This document shows, in pieces, positions 1 to 8,122 of a stretch of DNA of 64,000 bases. Under the pieces are notes generated by a model. The model did no database searches. It had not been told where the DNA came from and worked only from the letters and a program-made list of their open reading frames with translations. Positions within the stretch are counted from its first letter, which is position 1. The number at the start of each line of letters is the position of its first letter. Source of the DNA: an uncultured Lachnospiraceae bacterium (GTDB taxonomy: Bacteria; Bacillota; Clostridia; Lachnospirales; Lachnospiraceae); the NCBI GenBank assembly GCA_910577015.1, contig CAJTKU010000001.1, forward strand, positions 62,001 to 126,000. The letters are read 5' to 3'. A program made the translations under genes and the position numbers.

Positions 1-450
1 CCGCAGAATGCGTTTCTGTTAAATATCGGACTGGAAACACTGCCTCTCAGGATGGAAAGGCACTGCGCAAATGCGCTGGCCGTTGCGCAATATCTCTCAG
101 GACATCCTAAGGTGGCATGGGTAAATTATCCCGGATTAAAAGGAAATAAATATTATGAACTTGCACAGAAGTACATGCCGAACGGTACCTGCGGCGTAAT
201 CAGTTTTGGATTAAAGGGCGGAAGGGAAGCTGCCGCTGCCATGATGGATAAACTGAAGCTGGCAGCCATCGTGACGCACGTTGCGGATGCCAGGACCTGC
301 GTTCTTCATCCGGCAAGCCATACGCACAGGCAGATGACCGACGAACAACTGGTAGAGGCTGGCGTTGCTCCTGATTTGATTCGCTTTTCCGTAGGCCTTG
401 AACATGCCGACGACATTATTGAGGATTTAAGGCAGGCGCTGGAAGGATAA
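1..450 (+). CDS. metY: O-acetylhomoserine sulfhydrylase, C-terminal part
   Basis: The frame is open from base 1, so the gene starts before the window and only its last 149 residues are visible. They look like the C-terminal domain of Cys/Met-metabolism PLP enzymes, best fitting O-acetylhomoserine aminocarboxypropyltransferase, which makes homocysteine from O-acetylhomoserine and sulfide. Recognisable blocks are QNAFLLNIGLETL at the visible start, VNYPGL, HPASHTHRQ and the closing RFSVGLEHADDIIEDL. The Schiff-base lysine lies outside the window. A cystathionine-lyase-type paralogue cannot be fully excluded from this part alone. The next gene follows after 12 bases, so the two are probably co-transcribed. 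Confidence 0.88.
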   Translation, partial: PQNAFLLNIGLETLPLRMERHCANALAVAQYLSGHPKVAWVNYPGLKGNKYYELAQKYMPNGTCGVISFGLKGGREAAAAMMDKLKLAAIVTHVADARTCVLHPASHTHRQMTDEQLVEAGVAPDLIRFSVGLEHADDIIEDLRQALEG

Positions 451-462
451 AGGAGCCGGGAA

Positions 463-1983
463 ATGAACTTCAAGAAAAACTGGTTTAGTTATTGTCTATG
501 GGGACTCTATGCATTTTCGGCATGTCTGTTTTTCCTGCGTGCCATGTCTTCCCTATTGGAAAACATGCCCGTTGAAAATGTGTATGTACGGATTGCCATA
601 GTCTGTATTCCTTTTCTGCTCTTGTCGGTTTTGTCCGCAGGGTTCAGGCATTTTGTGAACGGCAGGGGAAAAACGGCGGACGCAGGGGAAGAAAAGAAAA
701 AGGTAAACAAAATTGCATGGGAAATATTTGCCGTACTGCTTATTTGGGGACTTGGATTATTTCTCCGCATCTATTTTTTGAAAAGCGGCGGCGAAGAGGC
801 GGCTTATTTTGAAACTGCCCGGGTAGGAAACGGCGCTGTCACGCCCATCGCACACGGAGCCCAGTATATCTATGTGCTTTTACTGAGGGGGATATTTTTC
901 CTTGTCGGCAATCATTTTGCAGCCGGAATCCTGTTACAGGTTTTTCTGCAAATGGCGGGAGCGGCAGTCCTGTATTTTGCCGTCAGGCGCCTTGTGGGAA
1001 AAACGGCGGCGTTTGCCATGCTTTTTGGCATGATGTTCCTCCCGGAAATGATGAAACAGGGGTTGATGTTATCCCCAAAGATGCTGTATCTATTGCTTTA
1101 CGGACTTGTTTTGCTTATGACGGGGCGTTTTGTCCGCCGACAGGAAAAACCAAATGTTTTTCCATGGCATTCCTGGATACATAGCTTTGTGACGGGGGGA
1201 TGCATTGGTTTTCTGACTTATCTTGACGTATCCGGGATTACGCTGCTTATTCCCCTGACATGCAGCCTTTTTATACATCACAGTGAAGAGACGGAAGAAG
1301 AAAGCCACAGGGGAAAATATGGGACTGTTTTTCAATGGATGACCGCTTTTGCAGGATTTGTATCGGTAAGCCTGTTGTGTTTTGCGCTGGACGCCATCCA
1401 AAACGCTACCTCTTTTGTTCGGGTTTTTGAAACATGGCGTACCTTGTTTTCTTATAAAGGATGGAGTATAAACTCCCTTTTTTCGGCTTTATCGGGTCAG
1501 AGGACCATGCTAACCGATATATTGCTTGTTCTGATTGCCTTCCTTCTTCTGGCAGGTATCCCCGCTTTCTTTGTGAAACGCAGGGAGGAGATGCAGATGC
1601 CATGGTTTGTGACTGTTTTCAGCATCGCCATTTTACAGGTCGGCAGTTTTTACGCAAGGGGCATGGGGTATGAATATTTGCTTTGGGTGTGGGTGCTTGT
1701 GCTGATGGGTGCAGGGCTTCAGTCACTGGCAAGGCAAAAAGATTTGGCTGACCGGAAAGAGATTTTGGTTTCCGCCCAAGAGGAACAGCTTACGGAACCT
1801 GTGGAGCAGACGGCGGAGAAGCCATTGGAACAGCTGCAGGAAAAGAAAATAAATTACATAGAAAATCCGCTTCCACTGCCGAAAAAGCATGAGAAAAGGA
1901 CGATGGGGTATCAAAAGAGAGTCGGGACAAGGCAGATGAAATATGACATAGAAGTTTCGGACGACGATGATTTTGATATTTAA
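463..1983 (+). CDS. Polytopic membrane protein, GT39-like (GT-C fold)
   Basis: A 506-residue integral membrane protein with about eleven hydrophobic segments between residues 10 and 420 and a charged cytoplasmic tail of about 85 residues ending in a run of aspartates (SDDDDFDI). After the third segment the loop near residue 110 reads GGEEAAYFETAR, resembling the acidic first-loop motif of GT-C/GT39 (PMT/ArnT-like) glycosyltransferases that use polyprenyl-phosphate sugars. That assignment is inference: no other diagnostic motif is visible. The start at 463 follows AAAGGAG at proper spacing. A strong terminator lies just after the stop, so this gene ends the metY transcript. Confidence 0.6.
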   Translation: MNFKKNWFSYCLWGLYAFSACLFFLRAMSSLLENMPVENVYVRIAIVCIPFLLLSVLSAGFRHFVNGRGKTADAGEEKKKVNKIAWEIFAVLLIWGLGLFLRIYFLKSGGEEAAYFETARVGNGAVTPIAHGAQYIYVLLLRGIFFLVGNHFAAGILLQVFLQMAGAAVLYFAVRRLVGKTAAFAMLFGMMFLPEMMKQGLMLSPKMLYLLLYGLVLLMTGRFVRRQEKPNVFPWHSWIHSFVTGGCIGFLTYLDVSGITLLIPLTCSLFIHHSEETEEESHRGKYGTVFQWMTAFAGFVSVSLLCFALDAIQNATSFVRVFETWRTLFSYKGWSINSLFSALSGQRTMLTDILLVLIAFLLLAGIPAFFVKRREEMQMPWFVTVFSIAILQVGSFYARGMGYEYLLWVWVLVLMGAGLQSLARQKDLADRKEILVSAQEEQLTEPVEQTAEKPLEQLQEKKINYIENPLPLPKKHEKRTMGYQKRVGTRQMKYDIEVSDDDDFDI

Positions 1984-2049
1984 AAACAGAGCAGATTTTA
2001 CAGCCTGTCATGATTTTGCATGATTATGAACAGTTTGGAGCAAAATAGT

Positions 2050-2079
2050 AAGGAACCGCATTGCGGTTCCTTATTTTTG
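2050..2079 (+). terminator. Rho-independent terminator after the GT39-like gene
   Basis: Arms AAGGAACCGC and GCGGTTCCTT form a perfect 10-bp stem with a 3-base loop, followed by TATTTTT. It sits between the membrane-protein stop (1983) and the ribosome binding site of tepA (2082-2087). It also shows that an upstream ATG at 2020 cannot be the tepA start. Confidence 0.85.
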
Positions 2080-2094
2080 ACAGGAGGAAACATT

Positions 2095-2874
2095 ATGAAG
2101 AATGATAAAAAGGAAGACAGCAAAAGGGAAGAAGAAAAGCACAGGGATGAACGAATCGAGCAGACCGGACAGGTTACCTTAAACAAAAATAAAGAGAAAC
2201 AAGACATTCATCTGCTTACCATCATCGGGGAAGTGGAGGGACACGACAATTTAAACAGTTCGGCCAAAACAACCAAATATGAGCATATTCTTCCACAGCT
2301 TGCCGCAATCGAGGACAGCGAGGACATACAGGGTGTTCTGGTGCTTTTAAATACGATGGGCGGTGATGTGGAAGCCGGTCTTGCCATAGCGGAAATGCTT
2401 TCATCATTATCCAAACCGACTGTTTCGCTTGTATTGGGAGGAAGCCATTCCATAGGAGTTCCCATTGCGGTCAGCACGGATTATTCCTATATCGTGCCCA
2501 CAGGCACCATGGTGATTCATCCTGTCAGGATGAACGGAATGGTTATCGGCGTGCCCCAGACTTTTGACTATTTTAAACAGATACAAAACAGGATAACCGG
2601 TTTTGTATGTTCCCATTGCAATATCAAAAAGCAGCGGCTGGAAGAACTGATGATGGAAACAGGCGTGCTTACAAAAGATGTGGGAACCATTCTGGTGGGA
2701 CAGGAAACGGTGAATGAAGGTATTATCAATGAAGTCGGCGGCATAAAATCCGCCATGGCAAAGCTGCATCAATTGATAAGCGCGAAGGAAAAGGAAAAAC
2801 AAAAGGAAAAACAAAAGGAAAAACAAAAGGAAAAACAAAATTGTATACATGGTGACAAGACAGAGGAAAAATGA
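2095..2874 (+). CDS. tepA: ClpP-like serine protease, TepA family
   Basis: A 259-residue ClpP-fold protein of the TepA (YmfB) type, commonly found next to spoIIIE/ftsK in Firmicutes, as here. The core holds the serine elbow GGSHSIG and, about 25 residues on, the histidine in MVIHPVRMNG. The N-terminal 35 residues are highly charged. The C-terminus carries KEKQ repeated four times, coded by a 12-bp tandem DNA repeat. The start at 2095 is chosen because AGGAGG lies at 2082-2087; a longer in-frame start at 2020 would run through the upstream terminator. TepA was originally linked to protein export, but its substrates are not well defined. Confidence 0.85.
   Translation: MKNDKKEDSKREEEKHRDERIEQTGQVTLNKNKEKQDIHLLTIIGEVEGHDNLNSSAKTTKYEHILPQLAAIEDSEDIQGVLVLLNTMGGDVEAGLAIAEMLSSLSKPTVSLVLGGSHSIGVPIAVSTDYSYIVPTGTMVIHPVRMNGMVIGVPQTFDYFKQIQNRITGFVCSHCNIKKQRLEELMMETGVLTKDVGTILVGQETVNEGIINEVGGIKSAMAKLHQLISAKEKEKQKEKQKEKQKEKQNCIHGDKTEEK
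2793..2840 (+). repeat. 12-bp tandem repeat inside the tepA 3' end
   Basis: Four uninterrupted copies of GGAAAAACAAAA (G pairs at 2793, 2805, 2817 and 2829), with a partial unit before them. They are in frame and encode the repeated KEKQ tail of TepA. Slipped-strand changes here would add or remove four residues without breaking the frame. Confidence 0.9.
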
Positions 2875-2880
2875 TATAAT
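2852..2880 (+). promoter_or_regulatory. Sigma-A-type promoter for ftsK
   Basis: GTGACA (2852-2857), a 17-base spacer, then TATAAT (2875-2880) with the extended -10 TG at 2872-2873. The promoter overlaps the end and stop codon of tepA and lies about 73 bases before the ftsK start, so ftsK-fhs-folD can be read independently of tepA. Confidence 0.7.
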
Positions 2881-2952
2881 ATCTAAGGTTGTCACAACAT
2901 TTAATGGAAATATCGTTGAATTTCGGCCGTAGGAAATGGAGTTTTTAGTATT

Positions 2953-5565
2953 ATGGCATCTAACAAAGGCAAAAAATCCTCCTCTGTGGGCAAAGGCAAA
3001 AGCCGGTCCGGGCAAAGGACGAATAGCAGCAGACAATATACGGAGCAGGAAAGCGCAATTTTTCATGAAGTGGCGCTGATTCTGCTATTTGCAGTCGCAG
3101 TATTTTTATTTTTATGTAATTTCGGCATTATAGGAACCGTTGGAAACGCCATCAGCAGTGTGCTGTTTGGCCTTTTTGGCGTGCTGGCATATATTGTTTC
3201 CATTGCAGTTTTCATTGCAGCGGCATTTTGGTCTGCCAATACAGGCAGTCCGGCCGCTATCAGAAAGATTGTGGCAGGCTGTATGCTGTTTTTGATGGCG
3301 GGCATTGTCTGTGAAATGCTCTCAGGCAATGCATTGGAGCTGGAAAGCTTTCAGATTGGGGAAATATATCATTTTGACAGCACTGCCAGAAAAGGCGGCG
3401 GGGTCATAGCGGGAAGCATTGCCTTTTACCTGCATCATTTTCTGGACACCTTCGGCGCTGTGCTGGTGGTTTTGATTATCTCCCTAATCAGCATTGTTTT
3501 ACTGACGGAACGCTCCCTGGTTGACAGCATGAAAAACGGCGGAAGAAGAGTGGCCGAACTTTCCAGGGAGGACGCCAGACGAAGGCGGGAGAATGCAAAG
3601 GCACGCCAGGCGGACATGGAGGAAGAACGGCAAAGGAAAGAAGAAATAAGGGCGCAGCGGGAGGAAGAGAAGCGGCTTAAGGCGGAAGAAAAAGAAAATG
3701 AAAAGATTCTCCGCATGGACAGGAAAGTTTCCGGGGTCATGGTGGATACCGTGATTGCACACACTCCCGAAAAAAAGAGCCGGGACGATATTCACGAAAT
3801 TACAGTTAACGATAGCTGTACGGCAGAAGAACCGACGGCACCCGTAGATTCTTATGACAGAATCAAAATTCACGGGGCAATGCCGCAGGCTCCGGAAAAA
3901 TTGCCGGAGGACGAGGAAATAAAGCCGTGGCAGACACCGCAGGAAGAACCGGACACCGCTTTTCGATATGAAGAGCCAAAACGGCCGGAAAGACGGACGA
4001 CCGCCGGCAGTATTCCCACCGCAAAACCGGCGGCGGAAAAAGAAACAAGAGAAGAACCGGTTTTGGAAGAACTCCATAAGACAGAGAAAAAGCTTCCGAA
4101 AAAATACATATTCCCACCGCTTTCCCGGCTGCAGAAAGGAAAGGGAGGCGGCGGCAATTCCGAAAGGGAGTTGAAAGAAACTGCGGCCAGACTGGAAAAA
4201 ACGCTGGGTACTTTCGGTGTAAAGGTCACGGTTACGGAAATCAGCCAGGGACCTGCAGTGACCAGATACGAATTACAGCCGGAGCAGGGCGTTAAAGTAA
4301 GCAAAATTGTAGGACTTGCCGACGATATCAAATTGAACCTTGCGGCAACCGACATCCGTATTGAGGCGCCGATTCCGGGAAAAGCCGCCATTGGCATTGA
4401 AGTGCCAAACAAGGAAAATACGGCGGTGGCCCTCCGAGATTTGCTGGAAACCAAAGAGTTTAAAGAGTTTCCTTCCAATCTGGCATTTGCAGTCGGCAAA
4501 GACATTGCCGGAAAGGTGGTAGTGACGGACATTGCAAAGATGCCCCATATGCTGATTGCAGGCGCTACCGGCTCCGGAAAATCCGTATGCATCAATACCC
4601 TGATTATGAGTATTTTATATAAAGCGCATCCTGATGATGTAAAGATTATCATGGTGGACCCGAAGGTTGTGGAACTCAGTGTGTATAACGGCATTCCGCA
4701 CCTGCTCATACCGGTGGTGACAGACCCCAAAAAAGCGGCTGCGGCTCTGCACTGGGGTGTTTCCGAAATGGAAGACCGTTACCGAAAATTTGCAGATTAT
4801 AATGTCCGGGACTTAAAGGGATATAACCAGAAGGTGGAAAGTCTTGCAGAAAAAGGAGAAGATTTGTCCAAGCTCCCCCAGATTGTAATAATCGTGGATG
4901 AGCTTGCAGACCTGATGATGGTAGCGCCGGGAGAAGTGGAAGAGTCCATCTGCCGTCTGGCACAGCTTGCAAGAGCGGCAGGCATCCATCTGATTATTGC
5001 TACACAGCGACCCTCCGTGGACGTCATTACCGGTCTGATTAAAGCAAACATGCCCAGCCGGGTGGCTTTCAGCGTATCCAGCGGCGTGGATTCCCGTACG
5101 ATTCTGGATATGAACGGGGCAGAAAAGCTTCTGGGCAAGGGTGATATGCTTTTTTATCCGCAGGGATACGCCAAACCGGCCAGGGTGCAGGGGGCTTTCG
5201 TTTCTGACGGAGAAGTTTCCGATGTGGTGGACTTTTTGAAAAACCAGACGCTTGGCAACGTATATGCAGAAGAAATAGAAGAGAAAATTCAAAATATAGG
5301 CAGCAATGCAGGAGGCGGAGCAGGTTCAGGCAGTGAAGGCAGCCAGGTGGATGAATATTTTGCCGACGCAGGCAAATTTATCATTGACAAGGACAAAGCC
5401 TCCATCGGAATGCTGCAAAGAGTGTTCAAAATAGGCTTTAACCGCGCGGCGCGTATTATGGACCAGTTAAACGAATACGGCGTCGTCGGCGAGGAAGAAG
5501 GCACCAAACCCAGAAAAGTAATTATGAGCATGGAAGAATTTGAGCAGTTGCTGGAGGAGATGTAA
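2953..5565 (+). CDS. ftsK: FtsK/SpoIIIE-family DNA translocase
   Basis: An 870-residue septal DNA pump that clears chromosome arms through the closing division or sporulation septum. Four hydrophobic segments lie between residues about 36 and 185, followed by a charged, E/K/R-rich linker to about residue 400. The motor follows: the alpha domain, Walker A GATGSGKS near residue 537, Walker B IVIIVDELADLMM near 647 and the conserved ATQRPSVDVITG block. The C-terminal gamma domain (about 800-866; SIGMLQRVFKIGFNRAA) is the winged helix that reads KOPS/SRS-type DNA signals. Only one FtsK-like gene is in the window, so whether it serves vegetative division, sporulation or both cannot be told. fhs begins only 4 bases after its stop. 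Confidence 0.97.
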   Translation: MASNKGKKSSSVGKGKSRSGQRTNSSRQYTEQESAIFHEVALILLFAVAVFLFLCNFGIIGTVGNAISSVLFGLFGVLAYIVSIAVFIAAAFWSANTGSPAAIRKIVAGCMLFLMAGIVCEMLSGNALELESFQIGEIYHFDSTARKGGGVIAGSIAFYLHHFLDTFGAVLVVLIISLISIVLLTERSLVDSMKNGGRRVAELSREDARRRRENAKARQADMEEERQRKEEIRAQREEEKRLKAEEKENEKILRMDRKVSGVMVDTVIAHTPEKKSRDDIHEITVNDSCTAEEPTAPVDSYDRIKIHGAMPQAPEKLPEDEEIKPWQTPQEEPDTAFRYEEPKRPERRTTAGSIPTAKPAAEKETREEPVLEELHKTEKKLPKKYIFPPLSRLQKGKGGGGNSERELKETAARLEKTLGTFGVKVTVTEISQGPAVTRYELQPEQGVKVSKIVGLADDIKLNLAATDIRIEAPIPGKAAIGIEVPNKENTAVALRDLLETKEFKEFPSNLAFAVGKDIAGKVVVTDIAKMPHMLIAGATGSGKSVCINTLIMSILYKAHPDDVKIIMVDPKVVELSVYNGIPHLLIPVVTDPKKAAAALHWGVSEMEDRYRKFADYNVRDLKGYNQKVESLAEKGEDLSKLPQIVIIVDELADLMMVAPGEVEESICRLAQLARAAGIHLIIATQRPSVDVITGLIKANMPSRVAFSVSSGVDSRTILDMNGAEKLLGKGDMLFYPQGYAKPARVQGAFVSDGEVSDVVDFLKNQTLGNVYAEEIEEKIQNIGSNAGGGAGSGSEGSQVDEYFADAGKFIIDKDKASIGMLQRVFKIGFNRAARIMDQLNEYGVVGEEEGTKPRKVIMSMEEFEQLLEEM

Positions 5566-5569
5566 ATAG

Positions 5570-7240
5570 ATGAAAACAGACATTCAGATTGCGCAGGAGG
5601 CCGTTATGGAGCCCATCGTGGAGGTGGCAGGACGTGCCGGCATTATGGAAGACGAACTGGAACTCTACGGAAAATACAAGGCAAAAATCACGGATGCCTA
5701 TTTAAACAGGATTGCACAAAATCCCGATGGAAAACTGATTCTTGTGACGGCGATAAACCCTACTCCTGCGGGGGAAGGAAAAACCACCACCAGCGTAGGT
5801 TTGGGCGAGGCCTTCGGAAAGCTGCATAAAAAAGCAGTGATTGCGCTGCGGGAGCCTTCTCTGGGGCCCTGCTTCGGCATAAAAGGCGGAGCTGCCGGCG
5901 GAGGTTATGCACAGGTGATTCCCATGGAGGATTTGAACCTGCATTTTACCGGGGATTTCCACGCCATCACCGCCGCAAACAATCTTCTGGCGGCTCTTTT
6001 GGATAATCATATCCAGCAGGGCAATGAACTGCGCATTGATACCAGACAGGTTATCTGGAAAAGATGCATGGATATGAACGACCGCGTCCTCAGGAATATT
6101 GTGGTGGGACTTGGCAATAAAATGGACGGTTTTACAAGGGAAGACCATTTTGTCATCACAGTGGCATCGGAAATCATGGCGGTGCTGTGCCTTGCCGATG
6201 ACATGAAGGATTTGAAAGAAAGACTTGCAAGGATACTGGTTGCCTATGATTATGACGGCAATCCCGTCACGGCAGGACAGCTAAATGCCGTAGGCGCCAT
6301 GGCGGCATTGCTTAAGGACGCCATGAAACCCAATCTCATACAGACATTGGAACATACGCCTGCTTTAATCCACGGCGGTCCTTTTGCCAATATTGCGCAC
6401 GGGTGTAATTCCGTCAGGGCGACAAAAGCAGCCCTTAAGATGGCGGATTATGTGATTACGGAAGCAGGATTTGGCGCAGACCTGGGAGCAGAAAAGTTTT
6501 TTAACATCAAATGCCGGATTGCAGGCCTTCATCCGGATGCAGTCGTACTGGTGGCAACCGTCCGGGCATTAAAGTACAACGGCGGCGTGGCAAAGGCTGA
6601 TTTAAATATGGAAAACTTGGAAGCGCTTAAAAAAGGCATTGTGAATCTGGAAAAACACATAGAAAACCTGCAGTTGTTTGGCGTTCCCATTGTGGTAACC
6701 CTCAATTCCTTTGTCACGGATACGGAGGCGGAAATTGCTTTTGTAAAAAATTTCTGCGAAGAGCGCGGATGTGAATTTGCCCTATCCGAAGTCTGGGAAA
6801 AAGGCGGAGAAGGGGGAATTGCCCTTGCAGAAAAAGTACTGGAGACATTGGACAAAAAGGAAAGCCATTTTAAGGTTTTGTATGAGGATAACGTTTCCTT
6901 AAAAGAAAAAATAGAAACGGTGGCGAAGAAAATTTACGGCGCAGGCAGCGTGAGTTATGCAGCAGCCGCGGAAAAGCAGCTGCAAAAACTGGAAGCGTTG
7001 GGATTTGGAAATCTGCCCGTCTGTATGGCCAAAAACCAGTACTCCCTCTCGGATGACCCTGAAAAGCTGGGAAGACCCGAAGGGTTTGATATGGGAATCA
7101 GGGAAGCATATGTTTCCGCGGGCGCAGGTTTCATAGTGGTGCTGACGGGAACGATTGTGACCATGCCGGGATTGTCTAAGAGCCCGGCAGCCTATAAGAT
7201 AGATGTTGATGAAAACGGAACGATAACAGGCCTGTTCTGA
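5570..7240 (+). CDS. fhs: Formate--tetrahydrofolate ligase
   Basis: This 556-residue protein has the length and sequence of bacterial formyltetrahydrofolate synthetase, which uses ATP to join formate to tetrahydrofolate, giving 10-formyl-THF. The ATP loop PAGEGKTTTSVGLG is at about residues 65-78, and the family blocks REPSLGPCFGIKGGAAGGG and EAGFGADLGAEKF are present. The start follows a GGAGGAGATG stretch at the end of ftsK, leaving a 4-base gap. folD comes next after 21 bases, giving the usual pair for interconverting formate, 10-formyl-THF and 5,10-methylene-THF. In acetogens this is the methyl-branch entry of the Wood-Ljungdahl pathway; in others it supplies purine and formate handling. 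Confidence 0.97.
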   Translation: MKTDIQIAQEAVMEPIVEVAGRAGIMEDELELYGKYKAKITDAYLNRIAQNPDGKLILVTAINPTPAGEGKTTTSVGLGEAFGKLHKKAVIALREPSLGPCFGIKGGAAGGGYAQVIPMEDLNLHFTGDFHAITAANNLLAALLDNHIQQGNELRIDTRQVIWKRCMDMNDRVLRNIVVGLGNKMDGFTREDHFVITVASEIMAVLCLADDMKDLKERLARILVAYDYDGNPVTAGQLNAVGAMAALLKDAMKPNLIQTLEHTPALIHGGPFANIAHGCNSVRATKAALKMADYVITEAGFGADLGAEKFFNIKCRIAGLHPDAVVLVATVRALKYNGGVAKADLNMENLEALKKGIVNLEKHIENLQLFGVPIVVTLNSFVTDTEAEIAFVKNFCEERGCEFALSEVWEKGGEGGIALAEKVLETLDKKESHFKVLYEDNVSLKEKIETVAKKIYGAGSVSYAAAAEKQLQKLEALGFGNLPVCMAKNQYSLSDDPEKLGRPEGFDMGIREAYVSAGAGFIVVLTGTIVTMPGLSKSPAAYKIDVDENGTITGLF

Positions 7241-7261
7241 CGGGATGGAGGAGGATGTACA

Positions 7262-8122
7262 ATGCCGCAGGTGATTGACGGAAAAACAATTTCCACACAG
7301 ATAAAAGAAGAACTGAAGGAAAAGGTGCTGGCGCTGAAAAGCGAGGGCAAACATGTAACGCTGGCAGTAATCCAGGTGGGGGAAGACGCGGCCTCCACAG
7401 TCTATGTCGGAAACAAAAAGAAAGCATGTGAGTACATCGGAATCCGTTCCCTTGCCTATGAACTGCCTGAATCCACTTCCGAAAAAGAACTTCTGGAGCT
7501 GATTGACGAACTAAACGAAAGGGCGGATGTAAACGGCATACTTGTGCAGCTTCCGCTTCCGAAACATATCGAAGAAGACAAGGTAATCAGAAGAATAAAT
7601 CCCGAGAAAGATGTGGACGGATTCCATCCGGCAAGCGTAGGCGCCCTTTGCATCGGCGAACCGGGATTTGTATCCTGCACTCCGGCAGGCATTATCCAGC
7701 TGTTAAAGCGGAGCGGCATTGAAATAGCGGGGAAAGAGTGCGTGGTAGTCGGCAGGAGCAATATTGTCGGAAAACCGATGGCATTGCTGCTGCTAAGGGA
7801 AAACGGCACTGTCACCGTTGCGCATTCCAGAACTAAGGATTTGATGTCTGTTACAAAAAGGGCGGATATTTTGATTGTAGCCGTTGGAAGGCCCAAAATG
7901 ATTACAAGGGAATACGTCAAGGAGGGCGCTGTTGTGATAGACGTTGGCATCCACCGCATGGAGAACAAAAAACTTTGCGGAGATGTGGATTATGATGACG
8001 TGGCTCCCGTATGCAGCGCCATTACACCGGTTCCCGGCGGGGTAGGCCCCATGACAATCGCCATGCTTATGCATAACTGTGTAGAATCCATACAAATACA
8101 GGAAGGTCAGGAGTCCTTATGA
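7262..8122 (+). CDS. folD: Bifunctional methylene-THF dehydrogenase / methenyl-THF cyclohydrolase
   Basis: A 286-residue FolD, interconverting 5,10-methylene-THF, 5,10-methenyl-THF and 10-formyl-THF with NAD(P). The catalytic YxxxK motif is YVGNK near residue 47, LVQLPLPKH lies in the N-terminal domain, the Rossmann signature VVVGRSNIVGKPMALLL is at about 160-178 and the closing PGGVGPMTIAML is near 262. Length and motifs are typical. The start has GGAGGA 8 bases upstream. Its stop overlaps the ATG of the next gene (ATGA at 8119), indicating translational coupling to the zinc-ribbon/TPR protein. Confidence 0.97.
   Translation: MPQVIDGKTISTQIKEELKEKVLALKSEGKHVTLAVIQVGEDAASTVYVGNKKKACEYIGIRSLAYELPESTSEKELLELIDELNERADVNGILVQLPLPKHIEEDKVIRRINPEKDVDGFHPASVGALCIGEPGFVSCTPAGIIQLLKRSGIEIAGKECVVVGRSNIVGKPMALLLLRENGTVTVAHSRTKDLMSVTKRADILIVAVGRPKMITREYVKEGAVVIDVGIHRMENKKLCGDVDYDDVAPVCSAITPVPGGVGPMTIAMLMHNCVESIQIQEGQESL

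Noticed and set aside
2793..2840. CRISPR-like repeats
   Set aside because: The units are only 12 bp, adjacent with no spacers, and are coding.
2407..3066. Minus-strand frame of 219 residues spanning the tepA-ftsK gap
   Set aside because: Its run of Leu/Phe comes from the antisense of the KEKQ repeat; it crosses the ftsK promoter and lacks a ribosome binding site.
3870..4730. Minus-strand frame of 286 residues opposite ftsK
   Set aside because: Fully covered by the conserved FtsK motor domain on the plus strand; Ser/Pro-rich translation with no recognisable motif.
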